From Apteryx mantelli (taxonomy: Eukaryota; Chordata; Aves; Apterygiformes; Apterygidae), in assembly GCF_036417845.1 (NCBI RefSeq), contig NC_089980.1:64292501-64356500 (forward strand): DNA of 64,000 nt, in the 5' to 3' direction. Under the pieces are notes generated by a model. The model saw nothing but the letters and a program-made list of their open reading frames with translations. It was not told where the DNA came from and did not search any database. Shown here piece by piece: positions 22,293 through 42,659 of the stretch. Position numbers and translations under genes: made by a program. Each line of letters starts with the position of its first letter. The first letter of the stretch is position 1.

Positions 22293-24886
22293 CTGCGGTG
22301 GCACAAAGGTAAAAGATGTGTTAAATGAGAATGGAGTTAAACATATGCCTAAATACTCTTTGTAATTAGGCTCTATATGTTGTGTCATTAGTCTATTTGC
22401 ATGTAGTCACAAAATGGAAGCAAATGGGAAAGGCTTTTCTTGCAGATTTAGGCTGAATATTCAAATTTTAGGATGATATAGAAAATAGAAAGACTGAAAA
22501 TGTTGTATAAATGATTTGAGTGGAGCATATCAAATTGTTGGGTAAAGGAGAGTAAGAAAAAAGAATGATGTGTATATTTGCTTCCTCTGTTGACAGTGGT
22601 TAAAAGTTAGAGAAAAATAAAAGCCGAGTAGGAGTAAGGTGTTCTATTAGGCTAAAAGATCTCATGATAGATCTGAACAAGCCAGTTTCCTGAGATATGA
22701 ACACAATGCAGTGAAGACAAACTAAGCACAGGTACCATTTGAATATCAAAGACACAGTAGGAATTAAGATGTTTCATATTTAGCACTGTCAAGTGCCTGT
22801 TGAATTTAAATAAAAACATGGAAATCAGTAGCTGCCTGTTGTTGTAGTGACAGTCAGCAGCTGTCAAATCAATTGAGCTGGTTTGAGGTAATTTATGGGG
22901 AACTTATGGTCTGCAGCTAAAGAAAATTTGCAGTGGTGATGAAAAAGAGAGGTTTCAGAAGCTGTTGCCAGGAAAAACAAAAACAAAAACAAACACATTT
23001 GCTGCCAAGAAAATGTCCTCATATTTAAAATAAATGTCTATGCCATGAGGTTAATATGTGCTTATGCAACAGGTTTTTACACCCACAGTATTAATGATCT
23101 GAAAACTGTCAGGCCACCTTGTTTTAAATTCATCAGCATGAATATGCAGATATGCTCTAAATAATACAACTAACTGCTGTTTAGAATGTTCCCCTAAAGT
23201 AAATTCTCTTAATTTACTGAAACAAAAATCCATTGCCCATATGCTTTTTGATCAACAGTGTGATGGCATAACACTTCAGCCATGTAGTCTTCCTGTCCTT
23301 TCACCCATTACTAATCAGGTTGCAAGAATCATCATATAAGTTATTGCTGATAAACTATACACACGATTTACAAACATGAAGTGATTAGTGGTTCCATGAG
23401 GACCCCACCTTCCTACCCAATTCTGGTAATCATACTCTGATAACCAGTCTAGTTATCTAATAGTCTTCCTAATAATCACTCCATCCACCACTTTTGATAA
23501 GCAGCTCTCTCTTGAGTACCTGGTTGTATCTCCAGGGGACAAAAGGCAGCCCATTCTGTGGCTAGCCCAGAACTACACTCACTGGGAATCTGGCTGCTAC
23601 TGCTGGTTTTTCTACCTGTCACTCTTCCAGTTGGATATTTATATAACTCTCTCTTGCAGTCAGCTACTGATCTTCAAAAGCTTGTACAAATTTAAGTATC
23701 TTCAAGACTTTTTCAAATATCATTGATTTTTTTCCTGCACTTTTTGACTGGTTGTTGGTGTTTTAAGTGTTTTTTTCTTTCTTTCTTTCTCTCACAAGAG
23801 TAAATGCTGCAGCTTTATTGTCATGGACAACCGAGATATAACTGATGTTTAATGAAGCCTATATGAGCTGTGTTTTATTCCCTGCTTTTGGCTTTCTTTT
23901 TTGCTTGTTTCCAGTTCAACCATGTGGCTACGGACAGTGAGTAAGATTTTTTTTTTTAAGAAACTAGCAGTTTTAGGTGCACCCCCCCCCTTTTTTTAAT
24001 GTCTAATTCAAAGCACATGAAAGACTCTGGAATTTTAGAACAATGTTACTCTGCTGTTTTCAGAAAATCAGAATCTCTTAGTGTCTTAAAGTGGTCAACC
24101 AAATATGGAAATTCTAAGATTAGTATGGTTTGTTCAAAAAGAGCTGAAAAATCTGTAACAGCTGAATGTGAAACCAAATATACTTCTGGGCCTGGATGAA
24201 TAATTGAATTACAGTTCTGTGATGGCTGAGGAACTACAGTGAAGGATTATATTGACAAGATTTGCTTATTTTATTGACAACCATTAATGACATGTGAAAA
24301 AGACAAAAAATTTGTCTGATATTCTGTGCATTTAGTTTTAAAATAACAATGTGTGCCCAAGCTTTCAGTTCCTTAGCATCACCAATTATATAGTAAGTAA
24401 ACTTAGACTTCCTCAGCTTTGATTACACAGGACTTCAGCAGGTGACCCAGGCAGCCACCTGGTTTCTTCATTATTTAGGATACCCTTTCCAGAGACAGTG
24501 ATAAACATCTTCCATGTTGTAGCTTGAAAATCTCCCTAACAATGTGTTACCAGTTTCAGTGTCTCAGCACCTTTACAGAGAATACCTCTCCTGTTTTCAG
24601 CAACACCCTAAGTGTCCTACTGCTCACCTCTGTAGCAGTATGGCATAGGGAGAAAAATGATTCCTCAAACAGGCAGCTCTTAGGACCTGTGGTCGATATC
24701 TAATGTGTCTCCCCAAGACCAACTGGCTGCCACTAGAAATGTAATATGGTCCCAGGGCTGCCCTCTCAGCAGCGACCACCACCCTTCATCCAGGAGGAGG
24801 TCTGCCCGAGGAGGTGGTCTGCCTGAGAATCATAATGCCTAAGTTATTAGAACTTTCCAGCTCCATTAATTTTCAAAGACAGGCTA

Positions 24887-24919
24887 TTAAAAAAAAAAAA
24901 AAGAGAGAGAGAGAGAGAA
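24887..24919. repeat. A-run followed by (GA)n
   Basis: A run of about 14 A passes into about nine GA units. It is a low-complexity tract and may be the degenerate tail of an old retroposon, though no body was recognised. Confidence 0.85.
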
Positions 24920-27900
24920 ATATACCCCAGCCTCAAATGCAGAAGAGGATTGTTGAACCATTACACAGGTTTAAGGTACTGTTGTACAATCATCAGTACC
25001 AGCATGGTGAATTGCTTGCAATGATGATAAGGTACTTGAGAGAATGACTGAGATACTTGTGCCTACATTAATCACAGCAGGATGCCCACCTGGGATCTGA
25101 CCTGTATCAATAATGCGAAAGGAAACCATATAAGGAGGATATGCAGAGGAGCAAACATTCAAATATGATGCTTGAAGCAGTATGACCTAATGTATGAACC
25201 AAATGTGAGCCATTAATTCTAAGTGGGCTGGAGCAATAAATTAAGTATTATCTAGTTAGAGAATGGATGGCAAAAGGTAAATAACTGATGGAAATGCAAG
25301 ATAGGAAGCATTTCAATATATATATTGAGAGCCAGCATTCACAGTCAATGGATTCATGCTGCTGGGTCAGCTGGACCTCAGCCATTTCATCACTAACAGT
25401 GGTGTTATGCTTGGTGTCTACCATCCTGCCCTAATAAAGGTACTTTCACAATAGCTTGAATGTTAAGTCAAGCAGAGTTGCATAGCTGCAGAATAGTGAG
25501 GAAGTCTGGTTCTGAAGGAATTGGGTTTGAAACACCATCAGGACCAGCAAGTTACAGCTAGTGGCTAATGAACTGCAGCCAGGTGCCCCAGGTGAGGATC
25601 AGAGTCCTTGGCATCCCTGGAGTGGCTGTGGACCAGGGAGACAGTGCAGCCACAGGCCAGGAGGATGTCATGGAGAACAAGCAATTAATCTATCACCAAA
25701 ACCACAGCAGCACATTGTCAGGGAAGTGAGAGGAAAGAGAGCTGTAATAATGATTCTCATAGATCCTGAAGCAATGAAATGTTTCTGGAAGTGCTTTGTC
25801 TGACTAGAAAGTCAAACTGATAAAGGCTGTGTGCAAATTTTGTTATCAAGGCAGTTCCTCATGAAGACCATTAATAAAAGAAGGTTAGAGTACAGAAGAT
25901 GTCAGGACACGTGCAAACACTTGGTAGGAACTATTTTTGAAATGCTCTGAACTAATGTCTCATTTTTGGGTGTAGTGCTTTGCATATCAATTTTTTGAAC
26001 AAATGAATGACAAGTTTGCAAATACTCGGAGGAGCAAAGTTTGCACATCATATCCTCATGCCATTTCTGCGTATCACATCCTTTATTCTGTATGTCTTGG
26101 TTGGAACAATAGCTAAGTATTACAAATAAATACAGTATTACCTAGTATTTTACTTCATGTTTCCTTGCCCTCTCTGAGGAAGATAGAGCCATTGAGTTCA
26201 GACCAAAGAAAGGAAAGTGTGTAAACTGCACAGATCTAAATATGTTGGCTATAAGCAGTGTTATAAAATACATAGATGGTCTCCTTTCCTTTTTGAGTGT
26301 GCAGTAGTTGTCTCCACAGCTGTATACAGGATGCAGAAGGATCTCTAATAACTCTTTATCTCTACTTCAGCATAACATGTTTCCAGACAAAGTTTTCTTC
26401 AGTCTGTTCACTCACTTTGCTCAGTCTATAGTGTTTACACTGTAATCTAGGCAAGACCAATGCAATCAGAAAGGGGCAAAGCTGTGGATGCCCAACAAAG
26501 GCACTTCAAAGGCACACTTTGAATTCAGCCGACCACGCCTCTGCATGTGCCTGTGTCTCAAAGCACAGATTCCCTCTGAAACGTATCTTTTCTTCTATAC
26601 TCCTTTAAGATATGCTTCCTTCATTATTCTGATGGGTCGGTATATGATGGTGTGTTATTCCATTAACACTACCTACATTAAGGAAAATAACGATTACAAA
26701 ACTAGAACAATAGGCCTGAATTTCCCCTAACTGACACCTCCTCTGTTCATTACATCTATGTACAGTGAAAGCAAAGTGAAGAAAAGCTACAAGTCTTATA
26801 TCAGGCATATGGGCATATTTTCCATCCTTTCTGAGCAAATGTGAATGCATCAAGAAGGTGTAAGGTGGAAAATGAGATAATTTTAGTTAAAGGTCACCAC
26901 AAAATCCTACTGATCTTTAAGGTATTCCCTTCTCCCATTCTTTATTTGCTGTTGCAAAGACTCCAAAAGTGGGTATTTATGGAAGCTCATACAGTATCTG
27001 GTACACTGTGTTACAAAAACAGGGATAGACTGTAAATGGCAAAAGTAACTTTCTAGGGTCTTCAGCATAAGTTACTGTGTATCTTTTTGATCCATTAATA
27101 ATGGGGGGTTCTGTAGAGCACTAGAATGGCTCCTTAAAATGTTTCAGACATTTGTTACACATGGTTTGATTGCTACACCGACATTTGTAAAAATTCCATT
27201 GTTCTTTAGTAATGTCTAAAATAATCCTGTTTTGGAAAGACTGTTAGCCCCTTCTGTCTCTGACATTTGTGATTTTTTAATATGACTTTTTTTTCTCTCT
27301 CTCTCCTTTTTTATTTTTTTTCCTAATAAAATACCTAGAAAGGAAATATATGGTGAAATAAAGGATACAAATAACTGCTGGTAAATGAAGATCTGTTTTT
27401 TTCAGTTCTAGCTGCAGTCATTGGGAAAAATTCAGAAATTAGTACGTACCTGCAGGTTTTCCTCTGACCAGTGCAGAGATGTGTTGTTTCATAGTGCAGC
27501 CTGAGAGTAAACTTTCTGTCTTCCTGAGTCACCTATTTCTTTTGTTACTAAAATTTGCAACGTACGGTCTTAGTGACCCACAGCTCCAGTCTGAAAGCCC
27601 AGATGGCAGAAGTGAGCAAGAATACCTTTTCCTCAACTGCACTGCAAAGACTTTCTTTCCATGTGTAGATTTTACCAGTTTTCTGTGCTTCCAGATCGGT
27701 CTCCTGCAGACATCTTTACATAGAGCTGTCCTTGAAAATCACTAGAAAATTTCAGCTAGCAGCTGCTTTATCTGTAATGTTTCCCACAGACCCAGTACTA
27801 CAACTTTTCTCCCCAGGCTACAGTGACTTGCAGTTAATTTCTGTGTCCTGTTTGTTAGTTTCAATCTACATTAAGCAGATCTATCTAGTTCATCTGTATT

Positions 27901-30900
27901 AAATCCCATATATCCAAGATGCCTTTCTTCCTTCGTACTTAGTGTAAATCTGTGTCCAGGAAGTTCAGCCAGGGTGATTCCACTCAGTTGGAAGTCTGTG
28001 TACTTCAAACAGAGAATCTGAAGCTGAGAAATTGTGGACCTTTGACTTTGAAATGGGCTTTTCTCTTTGGTCTGATGTAGCTTAAGCAGGTTGATATGCA
28101 GGTCCAAGTACAAATTTATTTACTCAGATTGTTTTGTAGGGGATGATTTCAGGGAAACCAGGGGATTTTAGGGCAAGAGAGTTCTATCAAAATTAATTGA
28201 GTTGGATAGAAATGATGTGTGTAAGAATGTATTGTAAATATTGTGCAGCATTTTGGCCTAGAGGGCACCATAGATACATTTTATAATTAAGAAATAAGTA
28301 AATGCAGAATGGCTTGGAACATTATCAAGGACTGGATAGCCACATTGTTTTGCAAAGGAGACATTCATCTGGCTTCTCATATGCTCTTTCTGAGTGTTTC
28401 TGTAGCTATCAGCACTCCCAAGTTGTTTATTCAGTTTCACAACAGTGTGTGCCTGCAAAATACCTAAGTTAGGGATGTAGCCTTTGTGACAAGCGCCAAG
28501 TTTTGTAGTGAAGTGAAATCAGGTGTTTTGGGCTATCCTATGCCATTGTTTGGATGGTGTGCATTTGTTCTGGAGAAGCCATAGGTGAGATATTTCCCTT
28601 CAGCAAAGGCCTGGCCCTTTCTTTTCTGGCATGCACTCTTCCACTCTCTCTCTTACAGTCAACATGAAGAACTTCTACTGAAAGTTTTTTAACATAGTAT
28701 GATAAAACAATCAGTTACTTATTTAAAAATGTAGAAAGAATTAATTAGAATTAGAATATTAACAGAAGAAAGAATTTGATTATTAACAACTCTGTTAGTC
28801 AGAGCCTGAAATTGCTGAACATATGAAAAAATTTAGTCTGTTCATCACTTCATGGAGTCTATAATCCTTAGAGACTGTCAAAAATCCACACAACATCCCT
28901 GAATGCTGAATTTTCAATTGATTTGGATCTCACACTTATTTGAAAGACATTTAAAATCGCAGCCAGGCAGACAGTTCCCTCCTGACTAAATCTCTGAGGA
29001 GGTATTTGGGTTATTTTAAAAGGATGCAAAATTGTGTAAGCCTGTAAAATATGCTCGGGATACTGGGACTTAAAAGAGGGGATGAGAGGGTATTTGATGA
29101 CAAGCAATAGAATCAGATTTCAAATTTTGGGGGATTTTGGGAATGTATAGCATGTCAAAAAAGAGCAGGGGAGAGAAACCCAGTATAGTCATATGTTTAT
29201 ATAAACGCTATTGCTAGTTTCCAAATGTCATGGAAGTGAGGCCTAAATTTCATGGGTTAATCCTATTTAATTTTAATGGATCTACTAGTATGAAGAACAG
29301 CTGAGCAATTAGATCTTTATGAAGCTCCATATATGCTGACATCGATCCGTTAATGCTCATTTCCTAGCAGTTGAAGCAAATAAGTGTCAATAATCAAAAC
29401 TGCTAGAAATGCTGTTTCTTTGTTTCTTAACAAATAGGGTGACTTAATAGGTTAAATGCAAGAAAGGGTGAAAATGATGCTGTAGCTGGCACATTTTTTT
29501 AAGTGAAAACCTATGAGAAACATTTACTTTGCTAAAAGAAAAGGAGAAAATATGACACACTGAATATTTTTGGAAGATTAAAATCCCTGTTTCAACAGAC
29601 TGAGCCTGCTAGATGACGAGTTGAGTATGAATCCTTGTTTATGAAGGATTTTCATAGGGATACCTATGCATGGGTTGCATGCATACTGTGTATATACTGC
29701 AGGTGGCTTTTGTAAATCACAAAGGAAAAGTGTATGAGCAAGCAGAATAGAAAGGACAATTTATAAAATAGCTAGTACATGTTTTAAAGGACTTCAGACT
29801 GGAATATATGAACTTGCTACTTGTTTCCAAGACAGAATAAAGTTATATAATTCTAATGGTATAGATCCTTGCAGAATAGCTTTAAATCTCCCCAGTAATT
29901 TAGGCAGAGAATCTGCAAAATTGGATGGTGAATTTGACTTTTATCTCCTGGTAGGAAATAGAGGAGGGAGGAATTGTATTTGATAAACCAAAAGCAGGGT
30001 CTCAGCAAATCGGGTTTCCAAGGTTCAGTCTTCACTACTCCAGACCACCCCCCTTGCAAACTGTTTTCTCCAATGCACTGGATTTTCCCATTACAGCTGA
30101 ACAGAACTTTTCCAATAGAAGATTTTCTATTGAAAGGGGTTGTTTTATTGAAATAGAATCTTTAACAGGGGTATGTCACTTCTGGCAAAAAAAAATCTTT
30201 TGAAGAAATACTGGAACTGAATTTTCATTTTAAGCTGGATTCATTTCATCTGAAGTAAAAATAATGATGCACTGTGCTACAGAAGATAAAATGTTTAAAC
30301 TGAAATCAGAACAAAACATTTTTGATGTTATCAGAATAGAATATTTCAAACAACCTCCACGTGATTTTAAATTGTATTTCATGGGAGACTGAAAATTGTT
30401 CACTTTTCCTCCGTTTCAGGAAGGAAAAATATTTAGCATAAGGTAATTTCCCATGGAAACCAAACATTGCTTATAACCCAGCCCCAGCCCCTGCTCTGTT
30501 TTTGACCTGACCCTCTGCTTGTCTGACCACAGCTCACATCACTGCAAAAAATGTAGTCTCCTGCAGTCCCTCAAAGGTGGATACCAGATAATGATGAAGG
30601 TACTATGTGTTCAGAAATTTGGGAAGGTGGCAGGATGGCGGGCATGGGCTGTTTCTGAGGGGAGAGGCTTTGGGTCTGTGGGCAGGAGCAGTGTGTGTAG
30701 GAGACAGAGGCAGAGACAGTAGGATGACTCTGGCCTGCAGCAGAGTCCCTGTTCGGGGGAGGAGCAGAGCAGTGTCATATGGTGCTGCTTCTTCACTGGG
30801 GAAACCTTTGGTTCCCGCATGACTGCAGCAGCAAGAGTGGAAGGCCAATGCTAGCTAGCTCCTTTGGGGATCCTGGGAGACACCAGGCTGCCTGCGAGGG

Positions 30901-32377
30901 GGATGCCAACAAGAAATGGCAGACTGATGCCCCTGCAGTCCCACCCACGCTTTCCCTAGCCCTGCTGCCTCCTTCCCAAAGCCCACCCCTCTTGACATCC
31001 CTTCTTACGAGTCCCTGGCAGCTCACCTCCCTGCTCTGCCTTCTGATGACAGGAGTTGGAGAGGAGGCAGCAGGGCCTTGGGCCCTGGTGACCTGTTCTG
31101 CAGCCCTGGTGAAACTCAGACCGTCACAGTAGGGAGAGCAATTCCCTCTGTGTGACAGCCATGCATCAGCCTCAACAGAAAGAGTCACCATCTTTGCAAG
31201 TGCGAGGTTAGGAGCTCTGATGGCTGCAGGGCATTAAACTGGCAGAAAACCCAGGGAAACACTTGCAAGTGCTTCCTCTGCCAGAGCTGGTGGTAGCAAA
31301 TGTTTTACTTAAACAACCACAGGAATCATTCGCTGGCACGTTGCAGGATCATTGTGCCAAGGGTAGAGACTAAAGTTTAATTATTAAAGTGTGAAGCAAG
31401 GGGAATTTATTTCCCCTTTCCGTGCAGATCTGGATGTACCTTCAGGTCTGGCGCCAGGTTGGGTCTGGGGGGCTGGCAGGGAGCTCCATGCCCGACACTA
31501 CCACCATGGGCAGGCCATCCTTCTGCCCCCGGTTCCCTCTCTGGGTGCTGTGACTGCAGGCAAAACGGGCACCGGTGAGCTCCTGTGCTAGGTCATCCTT
31601 AATGAACATGCCTCAGAGATAAACACACAACACAGGCAAATAACTAGCTGTGTGACTCTAAAAAAAAAAGTGCAAATATTGACACAGGGAAAAGACACCC
31701 CTGAGGTGGCATTCACGGCAAACCCTTCTCTGAATAAGCAATAGTTAAGTGTTTGTCCTTGCCTCTTTCTTTTAAAAGTGGGGCAAATATCTATAGAGTT
31801 CCCAGCGGGGAGGTAATCTAACTTTAACTTTCATACATTCAAGTAAAACACCCGAGACCTGTGTTAGGGATGCAAGCAGGTCGTCTGAATTATGATTATT
31901 CAATCTGGTATTATTTTAATCTGACATGCCTCTCACGTGCTTCATTTAGATTCATCTTGACCTGAAAACTGTAATCTCGATGCCTTTATCTTTACACGCG
32001 ATTTATCTTGTTGCAGTACCCTTAAAAAAAAAACAACCCCCCCCCCCACAACATTTATTTTAATAGCGAAACCGTCCCTGTGAGGCAGATCGGCACATTT
32101 CGCTAGCTCAGTTCCCTGAGCACGGTCTGGGTCCCCTTCGAGCACCAGCCTCTTGCTTTTGCTCTTGCTATCTGTGGCGAGAAGATAATGAATTAAGACC
32201 CTCCGGAGGAGAGGCAAAACAACTCCCCTGCAGCCGCAGCGCGCTCCGGGCGATGCTGCCTCGCTCGCTTACAAGACAATAACCAAAGAAATTAAGGAGG
32301 GGGAGAAAATGACTGATCCTTCTGTATGAGATAATGGATGAGCCTGGGATGACCTGTTTTTTTCCTTGCGATGGAGC

Positions 32378-32386
32378 GGTGCTGAA
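32378..32386 (-). promoter_or_regulatory. RE1 (REST/NRSF) left half-site, weak
   Basis: The minus strand reads TTCAGCACC, exactly the left half of the RE1 silencer. No matching right half (GGACAG type) is found at canonical spacing. As I recall, mammalian Grm1 is reported to be silenced outside neurons through REST and RFX elements, so it is recorded at low confidence. Confidence 0.25.
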
Positions 32387-33168
32387 GACAGAGGGCACCA
32401 GCGCCCAGCCCACAGCCGTCGCCCCGCCGCCAGCGCGCCAGCTCAGGGCGGCCGGGGAGCCGCCGATGCCCGCTCCGACCAGGCAGGGAGCCGCTGCCTC
32501 GCCGGCTCAGGTACGCCGCCAGCCGCATCCCGCGGGCGCACCGCGGGCTTCGGCTCCGGGGCCGCAGGCCGGAGATGCAGGCGAAGGAGGCGCAAGCCAG
32601 GTCCGCGCGGGGAAGCCCGCCGGGGCGGCTTCGCGGGCGTGCATGTGTGCGGGCGCGCCGGCGGCACCGGCGCCCCGCGGCGGAGCATCGCCTTCCCCGC
32701 GCGGGCGCCGCGGCGCCTCCCCTTCGGGCAGCCCCGAGGGCGCGGGTGCGGCGGCGCCGCGCACCCGGCCCGCCGCCGCGGGGGCGGGCGGGGGGCCGGC
32801 CGCAGCCGCGGCCCGGCCCGGGCCGTCTCTGTGCGGGGGGTGCGTGTGTGTGTGCGGGGACGCCGCGGCGGCGGCGCCGGGCGAGGGGCAGAAGTTTTGG
32901 GGGGAGCGCCCAGCGCTGCCGGCGGGGTCGGGACACCGGGACACCGCGGCGCCGGGCAGCGGGGCGGCCCCGGCCCCGGCTCCCGGGCGCTGTCCCAGGT
33001 GCTGACGGCGCCGCCGCGCAACAGGGACCGGCGGCGGCGGCGGCGCAGCCCCCTTGCCGCGGCGCTGAGGCGGCTGCAAGCGTTGTGGCCGGGCTCGCCG
33101 CCGCTCCCCGCCCGAAGCCTGCATGCGAGGCAGGCGTGCCGGTAAAGCACATCAGGACTTTGCCCGCG

Positions 33169-33182
33169 GTTGCCTTAGTAAC
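33169..33182. promoter_or_regulatory. RFX X-box GTTGCCTTAGTAAC
   Basis: An imperfect inverted repeat, GTTGCC then TT then AGTAAC, that fits the RFX consensus (GTNRCC, short spacer, RGYAAC) at every fixed position. It sits at the downstream edge of the GRM1 CpG island. RFX control of mammalian Grm1 is something I recall from the literature, so the match is biologically plausible. Occupancy is not shown by sequence. Confidence 0.6.
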
Positions 33183-33854
33183 TAATATGTATTTTCCCCG
33201 GCTTGCATATTCGTGTCCCTGATTGAATTACAGTTTTGCCCCCTATACACGGGAAAGTTAATCTAAACAGTAAGGGGGGTCCTTTCTTCTTCCCTCCGCT
33301 GACCTTTAAATGACATTTCCCATCGCTGGCAGGGCAGATTGCTCGCTCTCTCTTTTCACCTCCCTTCTGTTGGGAACGGAGTTTCTTCAGCTCCGAAAGA
33401 TGCCTTCAGGTAGTAAAAACGCGCGAAGAGAAGCACTTGTCACCCCGCTTTCAGGGCCGGGCCACTGTGCCGAGCTAGGACGCTTCCCTCATTCACGACC
33501 CTGTGAAACTTTCCAAACTTCCGGGGCGGGGGGTGAGGGTGGGGGCGGGGGGTAGTACCAGGTGAAGGTGCGGGGAACAAGCGCCTTGGCTTGCAAAGCG
33601 GACGTACGTGCACAAAAAGGATCATGCAAACTTACATGCGTGAGTGTGCATGTTCGTATGTCAAGGCAAATAAATAGATATTTTTAATTCCTCTTGAAAC
33701 TTCCTTTCGAGAGCCTTTACTGAAGCAAATTGACCTGGGCATTTGCAAAAGTAAAAATTTCTTCGAAGTGTTTCTGTTTCTTTTTTTATTTTTAACCGAG
33801 TTTGACATCGATTCCCTGATTAGCGTGTTTTATCCCTTATTTCTATGCCACCAG

Positions 33855-41685
<7,831 letters not shown>

Positions 41686-41689
41686 CTAT

Positions 41690-42650
41690 GTTCCAGGCTT
41701 TCTAGCCACTGATGGATCTTTCCTTTATGAATTTGTCTAAACCTTTTTTGGATCTATTTATACTTTATATTTTGTATCTATTTATACTTTAGTCTCCACT
41801 GTGTCATGTAACAACGAATTCTATAATTTAGTTATATGTTATGTGAACAAATGTTTGCTGTTGTGTGAACAAATGTTTGCTGTTATTTACTTAAATATAT
41901 TCCTTGATGACTTCATTAGGTGCTCTGCTTTTGTTTGTGTTTTGAAAAATAGTGAATTAATGATGATCAGTGCTTCATATGGAAGCAGTACAAAACTTCT
42001 GATCATCTATCAATTTCTGATCATTCCTCTGTACTTCTAAATCCAATATAAAATATGGGGAAACAGAGCTATGTTCAGTATTCAAGGTGGAGGTACACCG
42101 TGGTTAAGCTGAGTGGTAAAGTAGCATTTTCCGTATTGCTCTCAGATCTTTTATAGTAAACTAGTAGTCTATTGCCTTTTTAGCTACCACCGTGTAATAA
42201 GGTATCAGAAAATGCTTCAAAATTACTGAAAATCCTTTTTCTTAAGTGGCAAAGACTACTTCAGATGCCATTATTCTTTTTTTTTTCTCACATGCATTAC
42301 TCTTCATTTATTAACACAAAATTTGTCACCTAAACAGTGCTTCCTATCTGTTAGCCAATTATTAATCCATGGCAGGGTCTTCTGTCTTATCCAATATTAA
42401 CTATATTTCTGTGAGTGCCATTAGTAAGGGACCTCATCAAAAGCTTTCTGAAATTCCAAGTACCCTATAGTGACTGCATCATTCATATGATTATCTGCTC
42501 TACTAAAGAGCTCAAGTAAACTTACGAAGTATGCTTTTTCTCTGAAAAAGCTGTGCTGGTTCTTCCCTAATATGGCATGTTTATTTACTTGTCCATTAAT
42601 ACTGCTTTTTGTTATAGTTCCTGCCAGTTAGCCTCATGCAGAAATCATGT
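41690..42650 (-). mobile_element. Ancient CR1/L3-type LINE relic, decayed (first of two in the GRM1 intron)
   Basis: Read on the minus strand, 42570-42430 gives QHSFFREKAYFVSLLELFS, then AVTIGYLEFQKAFDEVPY. This follows the CR1 block seen intact in the window's young copy as [18 protein letters not shown]...[13 protein letters not shown]. At 41,690-41,990 the minus strand resembles the end of the CR1 ORF and its 3' part, including a segment like the common ...GACAAATTCAT...AAGGAAAGATCCATCAGTGGCTA motif. The part between is too decayed to read. Similar antisense-LINE texture may extend to about 43.3 kb. It is antisense to GRM1. Confidence 0.62.
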
Positions 42651-42659
42651 CTGTTGTTC

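Larger units (their letters stand above)
19725..32180. other. Intergenic sequence, SHPRH-GRM1 gap (second part)
   Basis: AT-rich DNA with short simple repeats and two GC-richer patches, at about 20.61-20.71 kb and 30.6-31.1 kb. The second lies 1-2 kb before the GRM1 CpG island and could be regulatory. No gene was recognised; all frames are short and lack known motifs. Confidence 0.6.
32200..33190 (+). promoter_or_regulatory. GRM1: CpG island, likely promoter and first exon of GRM1
   Basis: Extremely CpG-rich block with long G/C runs, ending about 0.7 kb before the splice acceptor of the first coding exon. GRM1 in mammals has non-coding first exons, and this is the best place for them here. 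Possible donors on the plus strand include GCTCAG|GTACGC near 32.51 kb, TTCAG|GTAGTA near 33.41 kb and CCAG|GTGAAG near 33.56 kb; I cannot choose between them. The many overlapping frames here (up to 286 codons, Pro/Ala/Arg/Gly-rich, on all strands) are compositional artefacts. Confidence 0.82.

Noticed and set aside
32292..33222. Frames of 205-286 codons on both strands in the GRM1 CpG island
   Set aside because: Same compositional artefact: overlapping in up to five frames, low complexity, no motif, and located where a non-coding first exon is expected.
41842..41884. Local tandem duplication (TGTGAACAAATGTTTGCTGT twice)
   Set aside because: A short local duplication within a decayed LINE relic. 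No array and no wider significance.
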